NCBI GenBank assembly: GCA_024291935.2 | Contig: CM044313.1 | Coordinates: 87,109,001 to 87,173,000 of the forward strand | From: Okapia johnstoni | Taxonomy: Eukaryota; Chordata; Mammalia; Artiodactyla; Giraffidae | Direction: 5' to 3' | Length of the DNA stretch: 64,000 nucleotides | Shown here: positions 35,752 to 47,560 of the stretch, one piece after another | Numbering within the stretch: the stretch's first letter is position 1 | Layout: every line of letters begins with the position of its first letter | Position numbers and translations under genes: made by a program | Notes under the pieces: generated by a model | Told to the model about the DNA's origin: nothing | What the model saw: the letters and a program-made list of their open reading frames with translations, nothing else | Databases searched by the model: none

Positions 35752-35965
35752 TTTTATTTATTTATTTTTAAAACATGTTTATTTGAAATAAAGGAACTTT
35801 GTTCACATCTCTTCTGTTCCTTTTTTGGTAAAGGTTGCCATCTCTGTTTCCTTTACATTCTGTCCTGTTTTTTTTTTTTTTCATGATAGGTATTTTAGAG
35901 TCATTTTTCTCCCCACTCACTGCCAGAAATCCCCACATCCACCTCACACAAATGCAGATGATCAA
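35752..35965 (-). pseudogene. Possible retroposed 3' UTR of unknown origin
   Basis: Read on the minus strand, the segment ends 'ttcaaataaacatgttttaa' followed by an (AAAT)n-like tail at 35752-35773. A poly(A) signal is thus followed by A-rich sequence, as in a retrocopy. A 15-A run lies inside (35868-35882 as T). The 65-residue open frame on this strand is hydrophilic and lysine-rich from the A run, and I do not recognise it. No target duplication was found. It could equally be ordinary AT-rich DNA. Confidence 0.3.
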
Positions 35966-36307
35966 ATTCTAATGAATGGATTTCCAACCTCTAAGTAGTA
36001 GAGATAGCACAGTCTGAAAAACAGGATGTGATAGTAGAATGTCTTCAAAGATGAAGAAGGGCACTTTTGGTCTCCAGAACAGAACAGAACAGACTTGTTC
36101 TAGAAGCCCACAAACCTTGGCCAATCACCAGGATCCACTTGATCTTTCTGCTTGGGAGGACTGTTGCTCCGCCTAGGACTTTACTGGCATCCCTGGTTCA
36201 TCAGATTATTAGTTTGTGATTCTACTTAATGGAGTGTGTTATTTGAGTTGATCCATCCTTAATAGATGACAAACTTTTTTGGTCGGAGCTTCCAGGAATA
36301 TGCCAGC
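35966..36307. other. Single-copy DNA with (GAACA)3
   Basis: Short pentamer repeat at 36079-36094. Otherwise nothing recognised. Confidence 0.45.
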
Positions 36308-36521
36308 TAATCTGCTGTTGTTTACTAAGTCATGTCCAACTGTTTTGCAACCGCATGGACTGTAACCCACCAGGTTCCTCTGTCCATCGTATTCTCCAGG
36401 CAAGAATACTAGAGTAGATTGCCATTTCCTTCTCCAGGGGATCTTCCCGACCCAGAGATTGAACCCGCGACTCCTGCATTGGCAGGCAGATTCTTCACCA
36501 CTGAGCCACCAGGGAAGTGCA
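36308..36521 (-). repeat. Bov-tA SINE
   Basis: Antisense full-length copy, 'gctgttgtttactaagtcat' to 'gagccaccagggaagtgcac'. It abuts the 3' UTR end of the SNU13 retrocopy and probably inserted near that retrocopy's poly(A) end. Confidence 0.92.
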
Positions 36522-36915
36522 CAAAAACAGTACAGAAATGCAAAAAGCAGAATTAGCACTGCAATATTTTATAACAATAGAAAGCAGCTGGAGATACTAC
36601 ATGCTAACAGACAATCTGATACACAACCCCTGGGGAGGTGTCAGCAGGGAGTGTGGCAGAGGCTACTTGTTTGGATTAAAAGACTTTCAATGGACTGATG
36701 GATGGACTGGATCTGCTGCTTCAGCTTTGAGCCTTCTTTGATGATAACAGGACAGGTGATGACAGACCTGGAGACCCCATAGGCTGGCCCCGGGGCCTGC
36801 CTGGTGCTCACAAACACATAGGCTACATTCTTGTCCTCAAACAACAGCTGGAGGTCAGTATCCTCTCCAGGGACTCAGCTAATCTGCTGCAGTAGATAAA
36901 TGCAGCTATTGGTCA
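36522..36915 (-). pseudogene. SNU13: SNU13 (15.5K/NHP2L1) processed pseudogene, 5'-truncated
   Basis: SNU13 is a 128-residue L7Ae-family protein that binds the kink-turn of U4 snRNA and of box C/D snoRNAs. The minus-strand frame at 36641-36844 carries its carboxy-terminal half: [20 protein letters not shown], then [20 protein letters not shown] and [16 protein letters not shown]. The frame runs through without introns. The normal stop after the final residue has become CAA (36671-36673), so the frame reads ten codons into the old 3' UTR. Recognisable UTR follows toward 36522 ('ggttgtgtatcagattgtct', 'ttagcatgtagtatctccag', 'attgttataaaatattgcag'). Upstream, frame-shifted homology extends to about 36915 ('gcagattagctgagtccctg'); the amino-terminal half is absent. 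Residue changes at conserved positions (R to S and C to Y in the RSKQ.L..ACGVSRPV region) and the 5' truncation argue against function. Identification is from memory of the family, but the match is long and ordered. Confidence 0.88.
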
Positions 36916-36940
36916 CATCTACCCTGAGAGGGGTAACTGC

Positions 36941-37627
36941 CCTATTCTTTCCCATACAAAAATAGAATCCTTCAGAAGTGGTTGAAATGTTAGCAATATA
37001 AGTGACTTTATACTTCCTTTATAATGATCATAGAGGAAAACTTAGTTTAATGCCATTGGCAGGGATGTTGATTGGGCTTTTTGATCTTGGATGCCTCTTA
37101 GAAACTTGCTTTTGGGAAACCACAGTGATATTCATCAGACAGGATTTTAAGTGTCTCAATACCGTTCAGACAGACTGCCCAATGCGGGGAAAAAATCCAC
37201 ACCTTACAAAAACAGAAAGCATGAAGAGACTTGAAAAGGCAGGGTTGGAAATGACAGCCAGATCAGCTGTGTGGACTTGTTTATTTGGCTTATAAAATGG
37301 AGTGATAAAAATAAATATATGGAGTTTTTCTATTAAGAGTTTGACAGTTTATTATCAAAGCTTGATTGGTGAAGGGAGCGACTCCAGCTGCATTTTTTAC
37401 TCCTTAAACACCTTGGCAAATTCATTCTCTATATCCTGCTCTGAAAAAATTCAAATCCAATTATGAGGATTAAGATTCATAACAGAGGATTCTCAAATAA
37501 GGTATGGAATTTATTGTGTTAGTTAAGGCCACAGAATCTGAAAGAAGATTGAATGAAGCCCAAGATCTTGCCCTACAACTGAGAGTAAAATGAAGGTGGA
37601 GTATTAGGCTGTGTTCAGTAGTTTGGG
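36941..37627. other. Single-copy DNA
   Basis: An open frame at 37002-37295 has no identifiable domain. No repeats recognised. Confidence 0.4.
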
Positions 37628-37772
37628 AGTTGAGCACCAGAGAAGGCAATGGCACCCCACTCCAGTATTCTTGCCTGGAGAATCCCAGGGACGGCGAAGA
37701 CTGGTGGGCTGCCGTCTATGGGGTCGCACAGAGTCGGACACGACTGAAGCGACTTAGCAGCAGCAGCAGCAG
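37628..37772 (+). repeat. Bov-A-type SINE with AGC tail
   Basis: 'agagaaggcaatggcacccc' to 'gacttagcagcagcagcagc'. A perfect 12-bp duplication 'cagtagtttggg' flanks it (37616-37627 and 37773-37784). It is very close to what I recall of its family consensus, with CpGs intact, and is the youngest-looking SINE here. Confidence 0.95.
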
Positions 37773-37784
37773 CAGTAGTTTGGG

Positions 37785-38716
37785 GAAAATGGCCTTTTGT
37801 TAGTAAACAAGAAAGAGAACAGCATATCAGAGCCCACTCACAACGTAGGTTGTATTCAAGGACATAATCAAAGGAGCAGGACTCAAGGGGTGCTTGTTGC
37901 CTTCAGTAAGAGGTTGATTAGCTACCTAAAAGGTCATAGATGGAAGCTTCCAAAGAGCATTTTCTCCCATCACTCTCTGATCCAAACTCTATGATTCTGT
38001 TTCAGCCAAGGCAAACCTGAACACCTGATTCAGTGATGAGAATTTCTGGACATAGCAGTACTTCACTATTGAGAAATCAGCAACAATGTACGATAGAGAT
38101 GACACAGCCTTGAAGGAAGAGGGAAAAGCCAAGTTTTTACAGTTGTTGGAGTTTAGAAACTTTTTCTTTTTTTTAACCAGTGGAGGAAACACCAAGTTCC
38201 CACTCTAAGTGCCTCATTTGAATATTCATAAGATCTTAGGATGAAGACAAGCACACTTATGTATAATTAAGTAAATAGGCTCAGAATGAATGGAAATCTT
38301 TGGGGAAATTTGAAAAAGCAAAGTGGATAATGTAGATGACCACCAAAAAACAGTTTCAGACTCAGAAAGATTTAAGATCTAATCAGATGCCTCAGTCCTA
38401 TCCCAAAACATAGCTGCCTGTTTCTATGACTGTCTGAAATTAAACTTTGCATTTGTGGACTAAGAGATGACACAAAAATATGAACCAACTCACCAAACTA
38501 TGAGGTTATTGATCCATCCAAGGAACTCTCTCCCATGGATATAGGAAAGACATCACTTTTTCTTGTCTTCCAGATTGCGTGGTCCTAGGCCTGAGACTAA
38601 GTAAGCATCCCCCAAAATTAATGCATCAAACATCATATCAATAACATTATTTTTGACAGTATTTATTCCAGAGATATATTAGGTTGGAATATAAATTTAC
38701 CTCATCTAGCTTCATT
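37785..38716. other. Single-copy DNA
   Basis: No gene or repeat recognised. Confidence 0.45.
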
Positions 38717-38934
38717 AAGTTGTTGTTGTTGTGGTTCAATCAGTAAGTCATGTCTGACTCTTTGCAACCCCATGGACTACAGCATGCCAGGCTTTCCTGT
38801 CTTTCATTATCTCCTAGAGTTTGCTCAAACTCATGTTCATCAAGTCTGTGATGCAGTCTAACCATCTCATTTTCTGCTGCCCCATCTCCTTTTGCCTTCA
38901 ATCTTTCCAAGCATCAGGGTCTTCTGATAAGTCT
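38717..38934 (-). mobile_element. BovB/ART2A-type 3' end
   Basis: Antisense: a (GTT)n start, 'cagtaagtcatgtctgactc', then 'tgctcaaactcatgttcatc' and 'tctttccaagcatcagggtc'. The (GTT)n start, which is a (CAA)n tail on the minus strand, favours a BovB-derived SINE. Confidence 0.85.
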
Positions 38935-39282
38935 TATTAATTCCTCTATTACCAAGTGGCAGGGACAGCTCTGTGACTCTTTATTTGCCAAAAACCATGC
39001 TAAGTGCCTGGGATGAGGGGTCAAGTGTAATTTCTAGTGAATGATATTATTATTAACTTTGTAGTAAATCTTATATCTTCTGAGCTGGAAAGTCTGTCTT
39101 AAGAGGAAGGTAGAAGGCATATAGGCAAAATTACCCTATATGTAGGAGGAATAATTATTTCCCTTTGAATGGTTCAAATCCTGGGCATCTTTTGGTTGTT
39201 AATTGGTTTATCACTTTGTAAAATATTTTGGAAAAAAAATTTGTAAGATAAATGACAACAACAACCAGAAAAAATATATCAC
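38935..39282. other. Single-copy DNA between two oppositely oriented repeats
   Basis: No gene or repeat recognised. The flanking BovB-type tails are inverted relative to each other. Confidence 0.45.
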
Positions 39283-39456
39283 AAAGGCCAAAGGAGAAAG
39301 AGGCTGCAGAATATGAGACTGTTAGATAGCATCAGTGACTCAATGGACATGAATTGGAGCAAACTCTGGGAGATAATGAGGGACAGGGGAGCCTGGTGTG
39401 CTACCGTCTATGGGGTTGCAAAGAGTCAGATACCACTTAATGAGTGGACAACAACA
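39283..39456 (+). mobile_element. BovB/ART2A-type 3' end
   Basis: Sense, 'aaggccaaaggagaaagagg' to 'agtcagataccacttaatga', with an AAC tail. 'gacaacaacaa' occurs both before (39255-39265) and after (39447-39457) and may be the target duplication. Confidence 0.82.
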
Positions 39457-39796
39457 AAATTGAACTGAAAGGGATATACTTGAGAGGAAAGAGTTAAAGC
39501 ATCTGAATTGTGGTTTGTCTCTCCTGGATACTGGCGGAATATTCCTGGAGAAAGAAGTAGGTGACCTGGTTTAAACAACTTTAAAAATGTTAACTAAAAC
39601 TCCTCCTAAATAAGACTGCTAATATTGTTTAGAAGGAAGGAGAGGTCTTATCTATTGCAACTCTTAGCTAGATATTTTTGGCTTAGAATTCCTTAGAATA
39701 ACAAAGCTAAAATACAAAAACAAAGCTAAAATCCAAAGATTTAAGTAAACATGAACCCCTGAAAATATTTTTTAAAACTATTCAGCAATCTTGTCT

Positions 39797-39922
39797 TTTT
39801 AATTTTTTTTAACTAATTTTTTTTTATTTTAATTTAAGGCTAATTACTCCACAATATTGTGGTGGTTTTTGCCATATATTGGCATGAATCACCCACGGGT
39901 GTACATGTGTTCCCCCATCCTG
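39797..39922 (-). mobile_element. Ultra-short L1 3' end insertion
   Basis: Antisense ruminant L1 3' terminus: a T-rich start (the poly(A) tail), 'ggctaattactccacaatat', 'gccatatattggcatgaatc', 'cacgggtgtacatgtgttcc'. A perfect 10-bp duplication 'aatcttgtct' (39787-39796 and 39923-39932) brackets only 126 bp. Confidence 0.88.
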
Positions 39923-39932
39923 AATCTTGTCT

Positions 39933-42900
39933 GATATATTTATAATGCAAATAAACTGTTATAGAAAATGAATAACTCGTTCAAGTGTACACACTAACAG
40001 ATAGCAAAATAGATGTTGAATTCAGATTGATTTCTCCATTCATTGGTTTCCACATTTTCAAATACCACTAGGCAGAAAATGACAACTCTTGAAAAAGAGG
40101 CAAAATAATATAACTGATTTATTTATTTATTTATATTTTAATTTATATCTTCATGAGCTCTACTTACACAGGGTAGCTTATTGTAGTATCCATTTCACTG
40201 ACTGAGCCTTAATCAAATACTTCTGGAATTCCAAAGATTTCCTTGCACATTTGTTATAAAAGGTTTACTCATCTACCTGGTTTTCGGATTGGTTTCTTTC
40301 CCCTCATGCTATTTAACAACCCCTGCTTCATACTCTGCCATTGCATACCAATAAGTTTGGTGGTTGTTACCATGCTTTCTGGATGTTTCCTGGTTTCTCT
40401 GCCAGCCCATTTGGTGCTCTATGACACAAGGGCAGAAAATGTCCCTTTTTACCTATATGAGTGCTGTTTGGAATCTCATGTCTCATAAGCTTTCTCAAGT
40501 CAATGTGACACCCCACAAAATTATAAGAGATACACTCAATTTCATTCATATATACAATTGATGATGACATGTTTCCTATGCAATCCTGTCTTAACTTAAT
40601 GTACAAAAAATTTATTTTATTCTTCTTTCAACAAATTCTCACGCAAACTGACTCTTTAAGTACCCTTCAGACAATTTGTCGGGCACGTGGACACAAGAGT
40701 GATTCATTGTGGAACCCTTGCTTCACTTATATAATAAAAGAGCAAAACATTTTTGTGTCATGTATCCAAGAAATTTGAAATCTTGAGATAAGAAACATTA
40801 TCCTATAAAATGGCCATTGTATCAATACAAAGCACTAAAAACAATGGTAGACATAGGCAGCTTTTGTTGTAAATATACACTACTGAAATGTCTTAGCAAA
40901 ATTAAGATCTGCTACATTTTACATATAAATAAAGTAAGCTATACAATTAGCAAAGTGATGCTTCCAAATTAAGTAGTTTAAAGTAAATTTTAAGCTTTCG
41001 ACCTTAGCAGTGCCCTAAGATTTTATGAATCTGTTTAACAGTAAAGTCATCACGATATGCATTAACGTGATAAGGGCTAACAGTAAGACCATAGGGTCTT
41101 TCAAAAATTGCAACTTACGGCTAAAAAATGAACAGATGGTGAGAATGCCCAGAATAGACATGTGTTTTTAAAAGCAGCAGACCATGAAGTGAATGCTGCA
41201 GAAAATAAAGGAGGCATGTGGAAGGAGAGTGTTCTCACCTATTCACCTGCAAATGAAGATAATGCTGAATAAATATGTACTGTCATTAGTGCACATAAAA
41301 GTGAAATAGGAACGTTGAATGTCTTTTTGGTTTTATGCAACATAAACTATGGTTTGTGCTGTTAACCATTTCTATATCTCCATAGTTATAACTGTGTGGT
41401 AATATGAGTTAGGCCAAAACTGCTGGGAGAACTGCAAGGTCATGTTCTAATTCTTGCATTAAAGAATACTCATAGGGCTTATATGATTAGTAATTGTGAA
41501 ACTTAGTGCCCTCATTTTTTTATTTTTATTTACATGGTTATATAATCCATATGCTGTCTGTTTCATGTCTAATTTGAAAAAAAAATAATTCATGTGAAAA
41601 TGCATTTTCAATCACAGAGTGCTGCATTTTTAGGTACTGTTGTTTCAAGGTACTAAAACCAGAACATGATTCAGATTGGAGGCCTCTTTGCCATGATGAT
41701 TATCGAAGAGCTTTGGGTTTGTTAGCAAAGAATTATTATGAATGTTAATTTCATATTTGCACAAAATCACCATCAATTTCACAGCGTGATGTGAACAGGA
41801 CTTGAGTGAAAGCTAGACACCAAAGCACAGGGCGTTCTCCAGAAATACTTTTATGATTATAGGTTAAACCAACTCATTGACCCAAAAGTAATATGAGATA
41901 ATTGGAAGTGCTTGATTTGTCAAACATACTTAATTATAATTTAACATATTGTACACAAATATTTTACCATTTATTATTGTATTTATATGTTCATGTTCAT
42001 AGATATACATTATTTAGCATTTGTTAATCTATTTGTTTTATAGCAAAGCAACAATACAAAACAACTAGAAGTATAGGTTAGAACTGATAAGACACAGACA
42101 CAGACACAGACACAATTCTTCATGTTTGGACTCAGTGTCATACACTGAGAAGCACTAAAGCTTCTCTTCTCACACAACTTTCCATCCACTTAAAGATTTT
42201 TCCATGATCTTCCAAAGATACGTTATTTTAGTGGTACCTGAAGCCCCATCACCAACACCAATATTGCTTTTATTATCAGGAGATGAGCTATTCTAAGTAA
42301 CAAATCATCTCACTTCTGAGAGACACCTGGGTTCATAAACCAATGCTAAAATGGATTTCTGAGGATGAAGGCTGCAGAAGGGGAATTTTGCCAAAATTAG
42401 ACTTCAACTAATTTTATTAAAAACAAATCCTGGCAACAGCAATATTCAAATTTCTGTTAGTCTTGCTGGTTCTTCCTACTGGTGGCATCAGTTTTCTGAC
42501 TGAATAAAGCTAAGGATAGTCTAAGTTTCTTTGGAAGTTAGGAAACACTTAATGAGTGATTTCATTATTTTTCACTCTTTACTTTGTTGGCCCTGTTTGT
42601 GAATATCTGATTTGATTGTATTATTTGGTAGCCATTGTGGATTACCCAAAGACTGACAATTTAAATAGGGTTGTAGGAGCCAGATTTCATCTCAAATAGG
42701 ACACACTTCATTCATTTTCTCTTGGATCTTTATACTTTTTCAAAATAACAAAATGTTTTCAAGAAAATGAATAAAACAGCAGTTTCCCTGTGAATGAGAA
42801 AAGGGGTATGGGAAAATAATGCTTTAAGCACAGAGCTTTTATCTAGTTTATAGATACCCTTTGAAAATCTATGGAACTGTGGAAGTCTCTATTCTTCATA

Positions 42901-44232
42901 TAAGTAAGATATCATTCTCTCCGACTTTGAACCCAATCAGCTTTTTTCTATGCCATCTCCCAGGACAGACATATGAATAAATAGGATCGCTTTGGACTCC
43001 TGGTTTCTGATTCACACTCTTTCCTGGACTTCAGCAAGCCTTTATTTTAAGGATGAACAGATGATTAATCAGGTACCTGTACTAAAATGGCTTACTTGAA
43101 GCTATGAAGTTACTGCAAGCAACTGGCATTCCCTAGCAGATAGATGAAGTTATCTGACGCAAGATGACTTATTTGAGTAAGTAGAAAACGTAGCATGTAA
43201 AGCATTTAACGTGGGTTAATAATTAATTACACTTAAAGGTTCACTTTAGAAAATGCTAACAGCACTCTGTGATCCTAAGGATTTAAAGAGTCCAGTTATA
43301 AACTTGATCATTTTTCTTTTTATGATCACATTATGTGGGTAGTTATGAATTTTGACAACAAGGGACACATAATGGGCTTCCTTTTGGCAGGATTACTGCA
43401 CCTTGTGTGTATTATTCTGCTTTCACTCTGCAGCTCAGATTTGGGCTGTGCAGCCTGAACAGGTGCAGAGTGATGAGCTCTCTAAGCAGCTCTATGCACA
43501 TTCCAGGGCTGTTTGAGAACCACCAAATAGATACAGTCCTACCTTGCCAAGAGGAAAATCTCCCCAAACAGAAACAGATGTTAATATGGGCAAAATGTTC
43601 TGCAACAATAGAAATTTTATTCCAACATTTATAGAAATTCTTTTATTTCCCAAAATGTTTCAGTATTCCATTTTATACAAGAATCATTTTGTTGCAGAGT
43701 TTCTGTCATTTCAATAAACTGCTACATAATAGAGAACAGTATAATTTAGAAAGTAAATAATTTCTTTTAATTCTTGAATGCAGATCTCATGGACTCCTGC
43801 AGGTTGATTTTTAAATTTTGATTTAAAGAAATCCTATAATAAGAAATTATGTGAAACTTAGTTCTCCAACTAAGTTGGAGATAGATATATGTTCTATGAA
43901 TCTCTAACATAGTTTTTATATATAAATTGATCATTAAGAAAGTTCATACTCTTAGGTGAACTTCCAATAAATTTTCAACTTTTTAAAAATTTCCACTATT
44001 ACTTTATTTATTTAAATGCACACTTGAAAGTGAAAAATAACCTTTTAAAACTATTTTTCTAGTCAACTATAAGTTAAATAAGCAATTTTCAGGGCATGAT
44101 GTTAATATTGAGTTACCACTAGCTGTCGCTAGTTTTGAAATACTTCTTAGTTACTTTAGTTGATCCTTTCCATTTAATAAGTAAGCATATTAAAAAACAT
44201 TGTTCCACACATAAAAATCACCATTTGATGTT
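39933..44232. other. 4.3 kb of single-copy DNA
   Basis: The longest stretch without a recognised transposable element. It holds a hexamer repeat (ACAGAC)4 near 42089-42114 and several unremarkable open frames (40243-40778, 43407-43634) without known motifs. 40990-41120 and 41590-41830 are non-repetitive and of more even composition. Confidence 0.45.
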
Positions 44233-44599
44233 TCTGAACTGTGGTGTTGGAGAAGACTCTTGAGAGTCCCTTTAATTGTAAGGAGATCAAACTAGTCAGT
44301 CTTAAAGGAAATCAGTCCTGAATAGTCATTGGAAGGACTGATGCTGTAGCTGAAGTTCCAATATTTTGGCCACCTGATGCGAAGAACGGACTCATTTGAA
44401 AAGACTCTGATGCTGGGAAAGATTGAAGGCAGGAGAATAAGAGGATGACAGAGGAGGAGATGGTTGGATGGCATCACTGACTCGATGGACATGAGTGTGA
44501 GCAAGCTCTAGGAGTTGGTGATGAACAGCGATGCCAGGCATGCTGCAAGTCAATGGGGTTGCAAAAAGTCAGACACAACTGAGTGATTGAACTGAACTT
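44233..44599 (+). mobile_element. BovB LINE 3' end
   Basis: 'ctgaactgtggtgttggaga' to 'gagtgattgaactgaactt'. It includes the 'caatattttggccacctgat' and 'gatggcatcactgactcgat' blocks and the BovB terminal repeat. 5'-truncated and frame-broken. Confidence 0.93.
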
Positions 44600-46261
44600 C
44601 ATTTTTATATTTACCATGTTTTCTTTCATTTGGAAAACATTCAAATCATCAGAATAGAATTTTTAGAATTTCAAAGGTGAAAAATATGGTTTCAAAATGT
44701 ACACTATTATTTTTTTCTGAAAATAGCTATTTTCTGTATTATTTATGAGCTTAAATGTACATTCACAGGAAATATTTTAATTCAGTGCATTGTGTATGGT
44801 ATCAGAAGGGTTGAATTAAAAAATAAAATATAGAAACTTAAAATATTTTCTCATCTAGTATGTAATAGACATTTTACTAATTAAAAGTTTCAATTATTTG
44901 CTTAGTGTCATTGTCATATAAGCTCAAATACATGTCTCTAGACCAACAAGTATAAAAATGATAGTATTTCAAGTGTCAGACATTTGCCAAATTATGCTAA
45001 ACATTTAATTTTCAGAATGAGGACAAACAATCTGAATAATTGAATTCAACTTCTGGAAATATTAAATACTGCTTTACTACAAGCATGTTAGGGCCAAAAG
45101 ATTGTCTCAATGAGATTTCTTTTAAAGAACAGATCATAAAAGTCCTCAATGAAATCCACTTTGCCTCAATATGTTCAGAAGAAAAAAAAAAATTCCTGAG
45201 CAGGTGAAGTTCAGAGAGACATAAAAAGACAGATTTCTAGGCTACTACAATTAGTCTCTGTGGGTTAATTTAAGTAATTATGGGGCAAGTGAACACATAA
45301 CTTCCCAGTAGCCAGCAGCTGCTGTTAGTATTTTTTGTTGTCAGATTGATTTAAAGAGCAATCACCAGATCCATCTTTGTTTTGCATTGAATACCAAAAA
45401 AAAAAAAAAAAAAAATGCATATTGACTAGAAGGTAAAGAACACTTTTGGCTACCAAAGTTTATCAATTCAACATATTATATTTAGAGTATAAACTCTGTC
45501 TAAATGAGGACAGATTAGTACACTGTGTAATTGGAATTCAAAATGCTAAGGCAAAGAAATAGCAAATTTGAATCAATATGTGATCTGAACACAAAGGGTT
45601 CAAAAGATCAGTGAATACATTGCAACTCAGAGCAACAAATGTTAATGTCTACCCTTACTGAAGAGTTTTAAGCAGTTCCCCAGTGTTTAAGGATCATATG
45701 TTATTAATAAAACTGTACATATATAAAATTATAATTTGGCATTTATTAATTTGGGTCTTTGTTAGTCACTAGTAAATTGTATATCATTTGTTCCCTAATC
45801 ACAATTGTCATTCTTAACAAATTCTGTATTGCCTTTCTAAATCTTGAGTTATTGAGCCTGCTCAGATATTATCTGATAATTATTTAAAGTAGGTTGATTA
45901 AGATGAATGACTCAAGAGAAGCAAATTGAATTTAAGAGAAATGCATGGCTAATAACTGTTACTCCCTAAGCACATAATGTATTACAATGACTTTAATAGT
46001 TCTCTTTTATTTCACATGCTTCCAGTTCCATTTGGAACTTTATCATTAAATGCAGGAATTGGGCATCATAACCTACCACAGCAAGAAAAGAAGAATGGAT
46101 TATCAGAACCTAATAATCTTGAGGTGAGGAAATTTCAAGTGAAAATTTGACATTTATTTGGAGAATCTTGATAAAAGAGTGAGTTTTGGTGGGTTTTAAA
46201 AATATAATCAGTTGAAGTATATATTTCTTTTTGTTATTCTGCCTTTAAGCTTGAAAGAGTT
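44600..46261. other. AT-rich single-copy DNA with (A)20
   Basis: A run of 20 A lies at 45396-45415. Sequence before it could be a retrocopy with a poly(A) tail, but I recognise no source gene and saw no target duplication. Confidence 0.4.
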
Positions 46262-46767
46262 GATTTTTTTCTTTTTTAAAACGTTTTTATTTTGCATTGG
46301 AGTATACACAATTAACAATATTAGGATATTTTCAGGTGGTTTGCAACTGGACTCAGCCTTAAATATACACATAACCATTCTCCCCCAAACTCCCCTCCCA
46401 TCCAAGCTGACACATGTCATTGAGCAGTGTTTACTGTGCTGCACAGTAGAAGCTCATTGGTTATCCATTTCAAATATAGCAGTGTGCAATTGTTGATCCC
46501 AAATTACCTAAACTCCCCTTTCCTCTATCCTCCCCCCTCCCACACCCAGCAACCATAAGTTTGTTCTCTAAGTCTGAGAGTCTGTTTCTGTTTTGTAAAT
46601 AAGCTCATTTGAATAATTTCTTCTTAGATTCCTTCTGTAAGGGATGTCACGTGATATTTCTCCTTCTCTGCCTGACTTACTTTGCTCAGTATGACAATCT
46701 CTAGGTCTACATTACTGCAAATGGCATTATTTCTTTCTTTTTAATGGGTAGTTAATATTCCATTGTG

Positions 46768-47239
46768 CTTAGAGCCTGAGGGCTTCCCCAGTGGCACAGT
46801 GGTAAAGAATTTGCCTGTCAATGCAAGAGACATAAGAGATGCAAGTTCAATCCCTGGGTTGGGAAGATCCCTGGAGTAGAAAATGGTGGTGCAGGAAAAG
46901 ATTCTTGAGAATCCCTTGGACTGCAAGGAGATCAAGCCAGTCAATCCTCAAAGAAATAAACCCTGAATATTCATTGGAAGAACTGCAGCTGAAGCTCCAA
47001 TACTTTGGCCACATGATACGAAGAGCTGACTCATTGGAAAAGACCCGGATGCTAGGAAAGATTGAAGGCAAAGGGAGAAGGTGCTGGCAGAGGATGAGAT
47101 GGTTAGATAGCATCACTGACTCAATGAACATGAATTTCAGCGAATTCCAGGAGATAGTTGAGGACAGAGGAGCCTGGCATGCTGAAGTCCATGGGATCAC
47201 AAAGAGTCAGACAACACTTCGTATATGAACAACAACAAC
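46768..47239 (+). repeat. ART2A-type composite SINE (tRNA head plus BovB-derived body)
   Basis: A Bov-tA-like head (46780-46875, 'gggcttccccagtggcacag') is joined to a BovB 3'-derived body ('gattcttgagaatcccttgg', 'caatactttggccacatgat', 'gcatcactgactcaatgaac'), ending in (CAA)n. The duplication 'aatattccattgtg' (46754-46767) and 'aatattccactgt' (47240-47252) marks insertion into L1. The 129-residue open frame inside is BovB carboxy-terminal read-through. Confidence 0.92.
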
Positions 47240-47261
47240 AATATTCCACTGTATATATCAT

Positions 47262-47317
47262 GAATATATATATATGCGTGTGTGTGTGTATGTGTGCATA
47301 TATATATATATATAAAA
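47262..47317. repeat. (TA)n(TG)n(TA)n microsatellite
   Basis: Compound dinucleotide tract within the L1 remnant. Confidence 0.9.
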
Positions 47318-47560
47318 TATCTTTTTATCAGTTTCTCTGTTGATGGATATTTAGGCTGTTCCCATAACTTAGCTATTGTAAACTGTGCTGCAATTAATAT
47401 TGGAGTGAATGTTTTCCTTTTGGATCATGTTTTCCTCCAGATACATGGCCAAGAGTGGGAGTTTAGGGTCATATGATAGCTCTATTTTTAGGTTTTTCAG
47501 GAACCTCAATACTGTTCTTCATAGTGCATGTACCAATTTATATTTCTACCATCATTGTTA

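Larger units (their letters stand above)
46263..47560 (-). mobile_element. L1 LINE 3' end, split by an ART2A-type SINE
   Basis: Antisense: the T-rich start is the poly(A) side. 'cattggagtatacacaatta', 'ctcccctcccatccaagctg' and 'gcctgacttactttgctcag' belong to the 3' UTR. After the SINE the ORF2 carboxy-terminal region continues ('ttcccataacttagctattg', 'gtaaactgtgctgcaattaa', 'aggaacctcaatactgttct'). Stops prevent coding. Confidence 0.85.

Noticed and set aside
43868..43884. Short palindrome 'ctccaactaagttggag'
   Set aside because: A 7-bp stem is expected by chance in a window this size.
45396..45415. (A)20 as the poly(A) tail of a retrogene
   Set aside because: No recognisable source gene upstream and no target duplication found.
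46839..47228. 129-residue open frame
   Set aside because: BovB carboxy-terminal coding region carried inside an ART2A-type SINE; not an independent gene.
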